64,000 nt of DNA from Beroe ovata (taxonomy: Eukaryota; Ctenophora; Nuda; Beroida; Beroidae), in the NCBI GenBank assembly GCA_946803715.1, contig CAMPET010000010.1:326846-390845 (forward strand), in the 5' to 3' direction. Both the position numbers and the translations under genes were made by a program. Under the pieces are notes generated by a model. That model had not been told where the DNA came from, ran no database searches, and saw only the letters and a program-made list of their open reading frames with translations. Every line of letters starts with the position of its first letter. Position 1 is the first letter of the stretch. Positions 1 to 12,665 of the stretch are shown here, in pieces.

Positions 1-3000
1 GTGTGTGTGTGTGTGTGTGTGCAGGTCTTGGCAGGTCTTGGTGTAAACTTTATAAACTGGGTGTTTGGTACACAATACACATTGATAATTGACATGGTGT
101 CATGGATTTTTTGGAGTCTAGTTTTTTGACAGCTGATCCTAAATATTTCACTGATATGCGCAAAAAAGAACAGGTAAAATACTGAAAGAGAAGGGGGTTT
201 ATATTTGGAGGTGCAGCCAAAAAGAAAGGTTAATCCTAATTCACCTCACAAGGCTCGACTTATTGTTATGAGAAAATGATAAAGTAAAGGATGGGCTGAT
301 TGCATGAAATGTGCTTTGCTTATGATATTCATCAAAGAAATCATACCGAATTAAACGCAACTCAAAACAAACAAAGGGCACTGGGCAGCTGCACTGACAT
401 ATAATTAGAGAGACAAAGGAACGCTCGTATACTCCTCTTCAGCGAAGAGAGAAGACTTGCTTGAGTCGACTTCATGATCAATATTCAATGCACGATTACA
501 CAGACCGTGCTTCAGCTTGTCTTCATGTCGGAGTCATGTTGTCATGTTGTAATGTCGAGTGAAAAACTAGAAAGTCGGATACTTGGGTTCTCATAACACG
601 AGAGAACCGATCTTGACAAACGCCATGCCCGGAAGTTTTTGGGTGCGGTACTATATGACATACGAGTGTGCTGCAGTGTGTTGAAGCTAAACGACTGACC
701 AACTGAGGGAACGACAGAGAACTCATCATATAGTGTAGTCGTTGAGACGGTCGTTCTAGGTTAATGAACTGAATTAGTGACGCTGATTAACCTAATCCCA
801 GTCTTTTCTCCTTTTCATTTCGTAAGTTACGAACGAGCGGCGGAGAACGCCACATAAACTTCAATTGTCTGTCATGTAGTCCGACCATATGATATTTACC
901 CCGGTCAGTTAGGTGATTAATACCGTCTAATTGCGCGCATTTCAGGGGAGATTATATTATGTGATTTAGTTGACTAACTACTCCACTAATTCACTTCAAT
1001 TAGTCAGAAATCATCAGTCATGCCTCCCCGGATTCTGATCAATATGTTACTTCGGGGATCCACGTAAACAGATCTTGTGTGAGAGAGTTTGAAACATTCC
1101 TCACGTATTGACGTCTCAATATTCATCAAAGTTGTTGAGTGATGACTAAGATGAAGCAACGTTATGTCTGTCATCACATACCCATCAGTATATTGGCTAT
1201 GGTTTGAGACAAGATGAACATGTCACAGGATTCTGAGTGGAACTGACCAGAATGCGTGAAACAGGAATCTGGTGGCATAATTGTGATTTTGCGCCTCTGC
1301 TGGTAAAAAGAGCAGTACCGTATTAACTAACTTACGATCAAGAATTTTAGATGTAAGAAGAAGGGGTTACAAGAGAAAAGTGAGAGATCAAGCCTCTCAT
1401 TCGAAAGCAGAGAAAATGCTTGTAGCTCTCTCTCTCCCTGTCTTTCTCATGGTGAAAGGAGGGGAATCCAGGGTTTGTTGTAATCATTGGGAGTGATTAC
1501 CTCTCTCTCTCACACAATACAATGCCTCTCCTTGAGATCCATCCTCACCGACTAACCAACGACCCTCACATACAATACACATTGTGAGGAGTCATTGGCT
1601 AAACGGTGTCATGTGACATTACACCGCTTTTCCCATTGGATGGGATGACCAATGCAGATCCGCGGTTGGTGTAAAGTCGTGTTATTGTGAATACACGGAA
1701 ACGTAGGCAATGCTAGGGAGAGTACGAAGTTATTGGTATTCATTATTCTGTGTATAGGTATTGCATTATTGGTTGAGCAATGCACGCGCGCGCGCCACTG
1801 ATACTGTGTGAGCTACATGTCCATATGGCATCACTTGAAACAGACCACCGTGATTTAATACCCCCGAGACAAAGGAACTGTAAACACGTCCTTGCCCCGA
1901 TTAGGACCCCTTATTTCCATGCCCTCAATCGTTATGCTAAGTGCTAACTCTCTCTACTCCTTACTCCATATTTCGACCCAAGATAAGTTACCTCTGACTT
2001 TCTGAGAGCAAGTATTAGAACAGCTGTAATTATAGTGGTAACAAAGCTTACTCCAGAGTTACTTTAAGATGAAAACTGCGAGAAAAGAAGCGATTTAGAA
2101 ACCATTACAATGGTAGCGATAGCTAATTTGTCTATAACATTGAACATGTCTCAATATTATGGGCATTCCCTATGCTAAAAGGGTGAATTAGTGGTAGCAG
2201 GAGTTTTTTTCCTTCCTGAAAACTAAAACGAGAAGCTAAGAAGAACAAGAAGCTAAGAAGGAATTTCCGTCCATGTTGACCTGGTCTATTATCATATCTA
2301 GAAGCAGCCATGAGTCAGGGCCCCTGAATCATGATATTGTACTTGTATTAAGGAAAGTACATTTTAGAGTAGCATAGAAATACCCTGTTCCCGTTTTACC
2401 CGCCATCGACTTGACAAGGAGTTTTGTCGGATTTGGCTATTAGCTCAGTTAAATTATACCCGTTTAAGTTATAATCATAATTTCAGTTAATAGACAGGCA
2501 AAACCTTTTAAGGTTTAATGCAGTTTTAATTCACCCTAGCCTCTATCAAACTTTGATAATGTTAACCTTTGCGCAAAACCTTGACTCCGTTGAAGCAGAA
2601 AGTTTCTAAACAAAAAGAAAAAAAAAAACAGAGAAATCAATTAGTAGAACTACAGAATCCTGTGAACGAGATTTTGTCTCATGATCATCAGAAATTTGTT
2701 ATTTAGAAACATAGAGAAATAACAAATTTGTTACTTGTCATCATGAAAAGGGGGACCAAGGGAACCCACACACGTTCATGAAAAAGGAAAATCACGTTAT
2801 GACGTTATGCACTCATCAACTCCAAATATGGCAATGATTAATAGAGCAGATGAGAACATAAACGCATATGCACACAACAATCTCATCAGTCACGTGTAAC
2901 CACTTGTGGATTGCTGTTTGTGGAATGGATAGATGGGTGCCAGAGATACCACAGATAATGTAGCATTGTAGCAATGGATTTCATGGCCAAGTTTCATTAA

Positions 3001-5425
3001 TCAGACACACTATGTACGAGCTTGCATATACGTGTAAAGCTGTATAGTATACAGTATACAGTATAAAATGTATACTGTGGGTGTGTCATGTGTGTAATAT
3101 GACAGATGTTTGCGTTCGTGTATGCGTGGATGACATATTGTGGACTTACATTTGCAGGGTCAGTTTACTGAATCATGCAGCATATATACTCATATTTCAT
3201 AAAGAGCCTGACCAGCTAATCTTACAAAAGCAGCCCCTGTGATTGCATTGCTGCACGTAATGGAGTACATCAACTGTCCGTGACGACAATCTGATGTTGA
3301 GCAATCTTCATTGTTATCATCACGCGCAGTTCTTAGGTAACCTACCAGGTTGCTTGCGGTTTTGCGATGTTGGTTCAGTTTCTCAAACTTTCTAAAGATA
3401 ATCTAAAAAAGTTGGTGCTTTCCAACCCTATTTTTTGTACCAGGTACTAACGATCTTTATGGCTTTGAAGCTACTGCATTATGGAGATGAAAATATGACT
3501 CGCACATCAATTAGTTGCATCCATCATGTAAAATAGGTGTCAAAAACCTGAACAATTGCCAGAAGAAGTTTCAAGAACAATTAAGAAGCTAATGGACAAA
3601 ACTTGGCAACCCGCAAACCCTTCTCACATGCTCTAGCAGATAAGGGGAAGTAACGGTACAACTCACCTACCACAGATGGTAAAATTGCATGTTATCAGAG
3701 AATACAGATAAAAGAAATTGGAGACGATAGATAAAATATAATGTTACTCCCGTGGTGTACATTCATGTGCTTTGACCCCATTTTATCTCTGGAATTAGAC
3801 TTCCACACATAGGAATCAAACGTGGAGAAATTACCTATATCTTCTGGGGAACGAGAAGAACGTTTATATCAAATATATCAATCAGTGATGGACATTGAAC
3901 ACGCATAGTGAAAGCCATTTCACAAGATCTATGAGACTAGTAAAAACTTCACTAACACACAACTCAATACGTTTGGAAGTACAACTGATGAGTGCTCATG
4001 ACCAAGTCACATCACCGACCTATTTGAACATAAAGTGCCATTACTCCAATAGTGTACATGTTAGTGTGAGACTTAAGTACACCACTAATGTTCTTCTACA
4101 CTAAACATGATTATGATTCAAATTACGGTTCAATAGTGCACCTAACTCCCCAGAATATTGATTACGATTTCATGATTCATATCTCTCCGTGCCCTTAAAC
4201 AATTCTACCATTATTCAGTTGTTGTTAAGTTATTGCTATATAAGTGGAATTGCAGCGTTCTAACTCTAAAAAACGGAAAAGAAAACGGATATGAGCATAG
4301 TATAGTCTCATCAGAGCTTTCTATAAGGTGACTTGAGTCTTTTTAAATGGAGTAAACTACTAAGAAATTGTCATTTTGCCGACATCAGGGCTATATGTCA
4401 GACAATAGACATTGTAGTTAAAAGTGAAAAAAGATCTGTAAACGTTTATTACTTCAGACTTTATCCTGATGTAACTAGGTGTATATCATGGATGACGCTG
4501 GAGAAGGGTCAGTACTAAGTGGGATCGACGGCATCACACTAACCGACATGGGAGTTGGTGGGTGCTTCGACCCTATGACCAGATAGGGACAGACGCTATG
4601 TGACCGGAAATATGGGATTATGTAAGGCAAAGTTATAAAACTTTTCACTCAGTGAAATTTCAGATATGAGTGCATATCGCTAGTGTGACAGAATATCGAT
4701 CGAGGTTCTTACTAGGAAGTAATACCTAGTATAATATTGGATGTTTCCACTTTCTAAGATGATATGACGCATAATCTGACTCTTGATTCACACAATTTAT
4801 ACACACTCAGTGTAAACCCAATTGCTTGTAGTTTGAGTACAAATCAGTCTGTGGCCAGTGATCTAATTGCTCGATTCGATCACAGGAACTGCATGTTAGT
4901 TCTAGTCGTGTCCAGTTATAACCTATTATTCTATCATATATTCTAATGCTTTGAATGATTGCAGAGTAAAATACACAGTATATACACTTAAATATCAATT
5001 GGGATAGAAATACTGAGTATTTTGCCTCTTTTGGGGTGGATGTGAATTTATAAGGGAGTGTTTGGTTACTGACATGGCGCTATCTGGTTGGTGGGTAGGT
5101 GGTTCTTGACCAGATATGGTGATGCCGCCGAGCCACTTACTGCTGGCCCTCCCCTGATGACGCTGTCCAGAATATTACAGAATATTACAGAATATTACAC
5201 GAAATTGATAATATATGGTGATTATATACTGTAATATACGGTGATCTCTTTTATCCCTTTATAAGAATATTGAGATGAAGGGATGGTCAAGGAACTGGCT
5301 TTCATTGATTAATCAGGATTGAAGTTGAGTAACTGGTCAATCTGCCATTCATTTGGAATAAGGTACAAGTTTGTTATTAGTTACACCATGTCTTTAAAAC
5401 TAGCATGTATCATTAAAAGACTTAC
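1..5425. other. Stretch with no recognisable gene
   Basis: I find no convincing exon on either strand. The few open frames of 60-70 codons have no recognisable domain. The stretch begins with a (GT)n microsatellite (about 1-20). A small perfect hairpin with 13-bp arms lies at 2692-2704/2717-2729 (AAATTTGTTATTT and its complement), and three tandem copies of AGAATATTAC lie near 5170-5200. It should contain the remaining exons of the CNOT4-like gene that begins at 5827, but none was found; this is treated as a finding. Confidence 0.6.
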
Positions 5426-5827
5426 CCCTCTACAGGCAGGGCACAGTCCGTTGTCATTTGTTCGTATTCTGTGCCAACAGAAACGGCAAATCTATAGGGA
5501 ATGAATTGCAATATTGATGATACCAATAACGAACAAATTTGAAGTTTCAGTTTGATCTCTTGAATCTAAAAATACCTGATAACCACAGCTACATGGGAAG
5601 AATGTCTGATCATCGATCTCCAGTGCTTCCATGCACAATGGACACTGAAGGGATAGATTATAGGATGTTTCACTATCTTGAGAGAGCAGAGTTCCGCTAT
5701 ATGTGTGTAACTTCAAAATTGAGTTCTTAGTTATGCTGTGAAATTAATGAAGATCATTGAAATAATTTACCTCTGGACAATCTTCCTCTTCATCACTGAA
5801 AGTAGCAACTTCTTCTGCTTTCCCCAT
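5426..5827 (-). CDS. CNOT4: CNOT4-type RING E3 ligase, N-terminal exons only
   Basis: Three exons are visible: 5771-5827 (start ATG at 5827), 5576-5644 and 5426-5491, with GT/AG borders and in-phase joins. They encode an acidic leader and then the unusual all-cysteine C4C4 RING of CNOT4 (CPLCMEALEIDD, FFPCSCGYQ, ICRFCWHRIRTNDNG, LCPACRG). In the family this RING recruits an E2 enzyme, and the protein acts with the CCR4-NOT deadenylase and in ribosome-associated quality control. The RING is complete, but the RRM and C3H zinc-finger region that should follow is not visible downstream to the window edge. Either the next intron exceeds 5.4 kb, far longer than its neighbours, or this is a truncated copy. 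The identification is strong; completeness is unknown. Confidence 0.85.
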
Positions 5828-7091
5828 TTCAGTTCAGATGAAAGATAGACCTTGCTTAAGGATCAAAACATATTATTCGATATGGAAATTTGAAGAGAAA
5901 AAACACTATCATTATATGCATGCTATGAATATTGAACATTGTTTGAAACAAACATCCATAAACACTAAAAAATACTGTTAGATCACTTTACCTTCATGAG
6001 AAGATTTATAAAAAGAAATAAGTTCTTTCAAAACATTAATATCTGACTCTGCACTTAATCGCAAACAATATCATAACATTTGCCAGCAAGATCCAAATGA
6101 GGCAGAAAAGAGGTCTACAGATCTACCAGTGATCTATGAATTCAAAAGAGGTGTTCTCAGTAAGTATGGCTGAATATAATAGCAAATGTATCTGGTGTAT
6201 GTGTACCTGTATTGAAAATGGATGGACTGTAAAAGATATGAAACTTCAGATGATATAGGGTGCTTTCATACTCATGTTTTTGTTGGTCAGTTTTTGGTTC
6301 AGGTGCACATATATATGTACATTGTACAACCATGCCAAACACAATTGTTAATTCTGTTAAACTTTCATGTTTGCTTTCATTTCTCATATCACCCTATGTC
6401 ACCCACCTAGGAATTAATAGCTGCCCTCATCAATATCTACCTTAAACAAGGTGTCCCAGTGTTCAAAATCAGTGAGGTTCGCAAGCATGGAGTGAAATCA
6501 GAGGCTCCTTCACAAATCAGTTAGGAAGGAATTAGAAAGTCCTAAATGGAAGTTGGGACAGCTAAAAAGGTGTCCTAACTTCTATTTATGAAGTCCTAAA
6601 GCCTTCCTAAGAGTTTCATAAAAAGGCACCAGGTTCACCAGAATGGTTCATATACAATTTTGTACAAATACAGATACTGGAAATTTATCATATTTTTATC
6701 AAATAAAATTGAATTACTGCCTGCAAAGTCAGTGATATTAGCTAAAATATGCAATTTTATCTAAATGAGATCTGGACAGAAAGAGTAGGGAGTCATCCTG
6801 AAATGGATGTGTGAATATGTCCTGTCAATCAACAATATCAGAGACCCTATCTCTGAACAGGTATTCAATTGTGAAGCCACAATCAATTTTTCCTGGTTAT
6901 GTGGGAAACTTTCACAGGAGAAGTCTGGATTCTGGAAACAAAATTTTTTCCGACGCCTGGTATTTCAATGTTAGATTTTTTTGACCCTTGTACCTTGATC
7001 AACTGTGCCTTTGCCTCGATGATCTGGCCCGTGCGATAAACAGCTAAGGCGGATTCAATATCGAATATACGTCTATGATCTTAAATTCATA

Positions 7092-7410
7092 TTGCGCGGC
7101 GCGACGGGGATGTTACATGATCATGATATATGCATATGCGCGTATCATGTGTCAGGCCGGTCACAGCAGAACAAAAACTTACCTGGCGATGCTAAGTCCT
7201 CTGACGCAAGGTTGAGCGTCAGCGGCGCGCACGAAACCCGGCTCATCGTAGACAGGCAAAACTTGCCTGGCGATTGCTGACGCGAGCCGCGAAGCGACGA
7301 GCGCCAGCGAAATTCTCGCAATGAAATTCTCGACTGGAGCTATCATCGACAGCCAAGGCAAAACCAGAAAGTACGTACGTACGTGACGGTATGCGCGCGC
7401 GCGCTTAATT
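7092..7410. repeat. GC-rich dispersed element, copy 1
   Basis: A CpG-rich island in AT-rich DNA. It contains the core shared by the family: a GCGATGCTAAG-like segment, GAGCCGCGAAGCGACGAG, CAGCGAAATTCTCG and an end segment GAAATTCTCGACTGGAGCTATC followed by an ATCGACAG motif. Related copies are at about 12000-12200, 24380-24600, 43540-43655, 52570-52645 and possibly 49860-49900 and 56920-57010. No coding capacity is seen; it is probably a non-autonomous repeat. Confidence 0.6.
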
Positions 7411-7622
7411 TTAATTCCGCGCTAATGTTGCATACGGATCATAGCAACAAGATAGGGCGTTCGCGCGTGCCGCATAAGTATGACAATGATTCCATTAATA
7501 ACGTGAATTACAGGACTATTGCATAATCTTGGACCTTAACTTTAGTACTTGTCCTTGCATGTAGAATATGTGAATGTGGTTTGAGAGAGAGAAATTTTGC
7601 TGTGACATATGACGAGATCTTT

Positions 7623-8131
7623 GAGGAAGAATGGTGAATAACTGATTTGAAAAAAGTCGGAGATATTCCATTTTCTACTGTAATCTTAGCTGCCAAGGGC
7701 ATATGTACTACATGATGTAATTGTAGGGTCTCCCTTCTTAAGACCCAAATTCCTATATGATATCGCAAATACATGCTACAATTCGAGTCATAATGTCAGT
7801 CCCAGACACAGTGGTCATAGCTGCAGTCCTAAACACAGTGGTCATCCGTCATAGCTGAAGTCCTANGAGGAAGAATGGTGAATAACTGATTTGAAAAAAG
7901 TCGGAGATATTCCATTTTCTACTGTAATCTTGACTGCCAAGGGCATATGTACTACATGATGTAATTGTAGGGTCTACCTTCTTACGACCCAAATTCCTAT
8001 ATGATATCGCAAAAACATGCTACAATTTGAGTCATAATGTCAGTCCCAGATACAGTGGTCATAGCTGCAGTCCTAAACACACAGTGGTCATAGCTGCAGT
8101 CCTAAACACAGTGGTCATAGCTGCAGTCCTA
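7623..8131. repeat. Tandem duplication of about 244 bp around an N
   Basis: The block beginning GAGGAAGAATGGTGAATAAC at 7623 starts again at 7867, directly after a single N at 7866, with only scattered differences. Inside each copy is a shorter repeat (CAGTGGTCATAGCTGCAGTC, about 27-28 bp with its spacer) present several times. This is either a genuine tandem duplication or two haplotypes joined by the assembler at the N. Confidence 0.85.
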
Positions 8132-8703
8132 GTGACAGGCAGTAGTAGCCCCTAATACTGTTCCCTACACAGACAATCAGTAGTTACCATTTGTCGATTT
8201 ACTTGAATTGACCAACATAAATTAACCAACAAAAATAATGACAGGAGACAAACTTTTAACAAATGATAAGTTGGTCGATTAGCTGTTTTTGTGTTCAATG
8301 TTCATAATTTCACCCCACATCAACACTCACCATATTCAACAAGGATCTAACCAGCTGATGCTATCTTTTGACAGAAGTTGTCAGCTGAATAGTGAATATG
8401 CCAGGAACGTCTAACTAGAGAGCCACAATACCCAAATCATGAGGACCCGATTGAATAACGAAGAGTTCATTATACTTCGCACAAATCATTTACAAGGAGC
8501 TACTATAATCTATTATAACCAGTATTTCGTCCTAAACGGTCCTTCCAATACTACCACAGAGTTGTCACCTCGCAAATAGACAAATAGACAGAGACTGAGA
8601 TGATAAGACATGCTCAATAAGCAATGCTCATTGTGATTATGTCGAGTTTTATACAGTTTTTCCCAGCACTCTGTATTCTCGGTACTCTGCAATGATAGCT
8701 TTA

Positions 8704-8844
8704 ATCAGAATAAACAGGAAATTTCCTGTTTATTCTGATGATTCACGTATGTATTCGTGAATTCTCAACGACATATCTCAAAATTTGTTCTAATTATTCC
8801 AATAACTGTTGGAGAATGTCCTGTGATATGTCGCTGAGAAATCA
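8704..8844. repeat. Nested fold-back (palindromic) element
   Basis: A perfect 36-bp palindrome spans 8704-8739 (half-site ATCAGAATAAACAGGAAA followed by its complement). Next comes a short inverted repeat ATTCACG/CGTGAAT at 8741-8762. A third, longer pair, TGAATTCTCAACGACATATC at 8758-8777 and its imperfect complement at 8825-8844, matches at 18 of 20 positions. The arrangement suggests a fold-back or MITE-like insertion; the ends are not defined. Confidence 0.7.
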
Positions 8845-9656
8845 CACCTATCCTGTTTACAATACCAGCTGTTTCTACCGTGGGTGACATCCTGGATGTG
8901 TTTTCGTGACTGCTATCATATTACTAGCCACAATGTGTTCCCATACTTCCATGTGGTTTCTTATGCTTGCGAGTATCCCCCACTTATTAATGTTATCATG
9001 TTCTTCATGCCTCAATTGGGACATGTCGAACACTGTCTTCATGAGGGTCGCCTACATGACTAAAGGGCTTTTTGTAAGCCCTTCGTCAACTTTCTATCCA
9101 CTTCCATCTATCTATCGACTTCCATAATAGACAATAGTGACGCACTCACTTCATTATTCTGAATTTCAGCATTAATTTTGGTAAAAGGCACAGATAAGGT
9201 GAAAACGAGCATTTATAAGCTTAGGAAAACGCTTGTTTCCGAAAGTGTTGTCGTTGTTGAATCATCTAAAGTGAAGGTCGTACATTCAAATCCATCAGTC
9301 ACACGTCGTAGATATCTATTTTACTTGAAGAGGTAAGTATCAATGTGGGAAACAAATCTGGAGGCGAAGATGATAGGGGAGCAAAAGTATTTGAATTGAC
9401 GCTATAGTCGTTTTATTCGTCTTAAACTTCGGAGGAAAATGGTATCACTCTGAAGCTCCCAACTCTAGAAGTAGTATCTCAGTATCTTACACTCCGTAAC
9501 CTCTGGGGCTAAGAGGACCGAGAAACGATCTATCAGGGGTTAAAAATTCCCTTCCGTCCTTTCCTTTTTGTACAATTGCAACTGATTCATAGGATATTCA
9601 GGGCTCACAATTCAGGGCTAACGATTTATTTCAACTTAGGTACTTGGAGAACGTTG

Positions 9657-10614
9657 ATGACGAATTCTGCCTTATTTCTGCTCGCTTTGGTTGCTTTGAC
9701 AGGTAAGATCAAGAATTCCACCCTACTACATTCTTATGACTGGATTTATTACGAAGTGGGGGGTGATAACACCACTGGAAAAGCAATGCACCAATTTGAA
9801 TCAGATAATAGTATATCAAAAGTGCTCTGCTTGCTGTTCAGCAACTGAAACATGTGCATGTCCTCAGGAAGGGTCAAAGCAGAGCCGTTTTCAACTTATT
9901 GTATAGATAATAGTCCTGCCAGTGGTATTCTCTATGAATGTAACACTAAGAAGATGCCGGCTTATGGAGATAGATACATAATATCTTTCACATTTGACGG
10001 GAACTACGACAAAAACTGTGGATTGGCATTCAATATATTGAAGGAAAGCACCAAAGCAGCCTATCAGCTGAAAGTTTTTATCAATTTGTCTTCATTTACT
10101 AAAAGAGTTACCCAAAGCAATGTCTATGAGAACAGTCCAGATAAAGAGGGGACGCTTTCTGGAGAATATGGAACATGGTACAACTTGCCAAATCTCAAGG
10201 ACTCCGAGTCAAACTGGATGGAGGTATGCATAACTTTTCAGTTTATCGTCTCTCTACAGATCTACAAAGTTAATCCAGAGCAGGTATTAAGGTTGTGATA
10301 CACACAGGACTGTCAGTCATTGTGTCTCACGACTTTGCAAGCCCAAGGTTTACTGTACACAAATAGTTAATGCTCTAATCAATGATTTTGAATGTTAAGA
10401 CTTAGAGTAAGAATTCTCACATGAAACATTTTTAAGGTTAGCATAACAGTTGGGGGCATGGTGCAAGCAAGCATCAATGGAGTTACACTTGAGCCAATCA
10501 TAGATTATGTCCTCATTGAAGAAGCTAACCAACTTGGCACCATCATCTCTCTTCGGACCATAGGATATTGTGCAACATTCAACTTAGAAGAGAGTATATA
10601 TCGGTCCCTTTCAG
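9657..10614 (+). CDS. Secreted or membrane protein of unknown family
   Basis: Three exons join in phase: 9657-9702, 9868-10223 and 10437-10614. The first encodes a clean signal peptide (MTNSALFLLALVALTG, cut by a GTAAGA donor). The rest, about 178 residues, has few cysteines and alternating hydrophobic strands, including NCGLAFNILKE, WMEVSITVGGMVQASING and YVLIEEANQLGTIISLRT, which reads like a beta-sandwich extracellular domain. I do not recognise the family. The final donor (TCAG|GTGAGG) implies at least one more exon that I could not place; read through, a stop follows at about 10630. The function is unknown. Confidence 0.6.
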
Positions 10615-12665
10615 GTGAGGTCAAAGTATAGATTAAAACTGATAAGGTGACCACATATTTTTCCAAGTCCTAGAGGATATCCAAAAAAAGGGAAATTTCT
10701 AGCAGATAAGCAGAATGGATCTATAAACCTGACTAAGATCACTCAAGGAAATGTCAAGAGGCTAGCTTATTGTGACATAGGAGATAACCCTTGACTCAGA
10801 TATCATACCAAGTCAACTAAGCTATTCGAGTGAAGAGGTTTGAGGCGCTAGCAGTGTCCGACTGCCAGAGGTAAGAGATGATGTATCAAAGAGGGATGTC
10901 TTGGTAACTTTGCTGTTTAATATGGCAAGTAGTGTTATGTAACTGTAAGGCTTAGAAAATTCATGTGGTTCCATCTACTCTGCCTCGCTTGAATCTGTGC
11001 ATGATCCATCTAACGCACAAGAAACTTCTTGTTAACCCCCACTACCACTTTGCCTCTATTGTGTTTGGGAACTTCTCATCACACTAAACGATGACACTAT
11101 ACGCTTTGTGTGACACCACACTGGGCATACCAGTACTAGGAGAAACAGGCCATCTGGACACGAAATAACAAGAACAACAGGGGAATCAGCCAAACTCGGA
11201 GGATGGATCTGGAGATTTCCAAACGGGCCAGTAAACCCCCTAAATACAAAAGAAGATGCAATTTTTATCAGTTCTCACTTTGATTCTTAGATTGGGCCCA
11301 TGAGCACCACAAATCACAATCCACTTCATTTTCCGATTTCTATTATCTTCACCAACAAGGGCCTAGAAGCTATAACCTCTGAATGCGAAATGCAGCAAAA
11401 ACTTTTGTGCATCAAACAATTGCAATCAAATCAATCATATCGCATTTAGCTTCTCATGAACCAGAGTACTGACCAAAAGCTTTCCTAGATATTGAACTGC
11501 TGATACCCACACACCAGTCACCACTCATCTTGGAATGAATCATTTAGATCTTGCTGCTCACCACAGTGTTTACCTTGAGGGATCTTGTTGGTGTTCAAGT
11601 ACTGAGCTGGATGGGAGAGTCTTGCAGATTGATGTCTCAAAGGAATCTTTCTTTATTTATTGCTGAAATATATCTTTTCATGAAGTATGTTTCAACCCTG
11701 ATAATCAGGATTAACATCTCCCAAAACAGAGTACTGGATCTTGGTGTATGCCACTTCACATTTCATGTGCAGTCACAAATCTCTCCAAATCCAGCTTCTT
11801 AGCACTAGCAGCTCTCTTAGAAGGCCTAGCATCGCACCAGGTAAAGTTTGAATGAATATATCAGTATAATCTTTATGAATTATGTTATTCAAAACATTGG
11901 ACATTAGGAAAACTTTGAAACTGTGCAGAAACCTGTCAATCTGAAACTCTTAAATTTAATGTCTAGTCTCAAATTTCATATTCTAATCTATTCTTGCTGG
12001 ATGTTATCTGTCCACTGCTTCTTGCGCGCGCACCTTCATGTGTTTCGGCCTTCGATGAAGGTGAAATCCTGATCCAACAATGCAATAGCAATTTTTTCGG
12101 CCGGCGATGCCAGCTTGCATCAGCTGAGGATAAGTTGCGCGCGCGCGACGAAATTCTCGACAGGGTCTATCGTATCATGATCATCGATCGACAATAGCAT
12201 AGCAATTTGTGCACACGTTGCGCGCCCCTGTTCTACTCAGTAAACTGAAAAGTCGTAGAAAGGCCGAGACCACGGAGACGCGCAGCGCGCGCGGAGTATT
12301 TGGGTCACGCAGCGCGGGAACAATAGCAATTCGAATTCAATTGTACAATTAACACTTAACAGTATTATATTCATATTCACTATGCTAGTAAATTCAATGC
12401 AACATTCATATTTGTATATTGCAATTGCACTAAACAGAAATTTAATTTTAAGTTAAACTTTAACTGTCATCATGCATCACAATCACTCATCAGGACAATA
12501 AGACCAAAGACGTCTTAAGACATCATGATCATAATGTCTTGATGACATGGACAGTTTAAGACATCAACTACTAGTACTTATACCTAATATACCTAAACTT
12601 TAATGAGCGAAAATAACAGCGATTTTACTTTAAAGCTATAAGTATAAACTCAAAGCTGTATATTA
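10615..12665. other. Intergenic stretch; degraded sequence and one dispersed repeat
   Basis: No intact gene is visible. A region of about 11000-11830 gives broken open frames on both strands, including an 83-codon frame at 11551-11802. It could be a decayed transposon or pseudogene, but no domain can be named. A GC-rich dispersed element occupies about 12000-12200, and repeated AAGACATCA-type words occur at about 12510-12570. Confidence 0.45.
12000..12200. repeat. GC-rich dispersed element, copy 2
   Basis: It has alternating GCGCGC tracts and the family end block (GACGAAATTCTCGACAGGGT, then CTATCGTATC and ATCGATCGACAATAGC) seen in the copies at 7.3 kb and 43.6 kb. The GC-rich composition contrasts sharply with the flanks. 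Confidence 0.6.

Larger units (their letters stand above)
5828..9656. other. Intergenic stretch rich in repeats
   Basis: No exon recognised. It holds a GC-rich dispersed element (7092-7400), a duplicated block around an assembly N (7623-8131) and a nested palindromic region (8704-8844), each listed separately. Open frames here lack recognisable domains. Confidence 0.6.

Noticed and set aside
11000-11830. Possible decayed retrotransposon
   Set aside because: Broken frames on both strands, but no reverse transcriptase, integrase or other motif could be identified, so no family is claimed.
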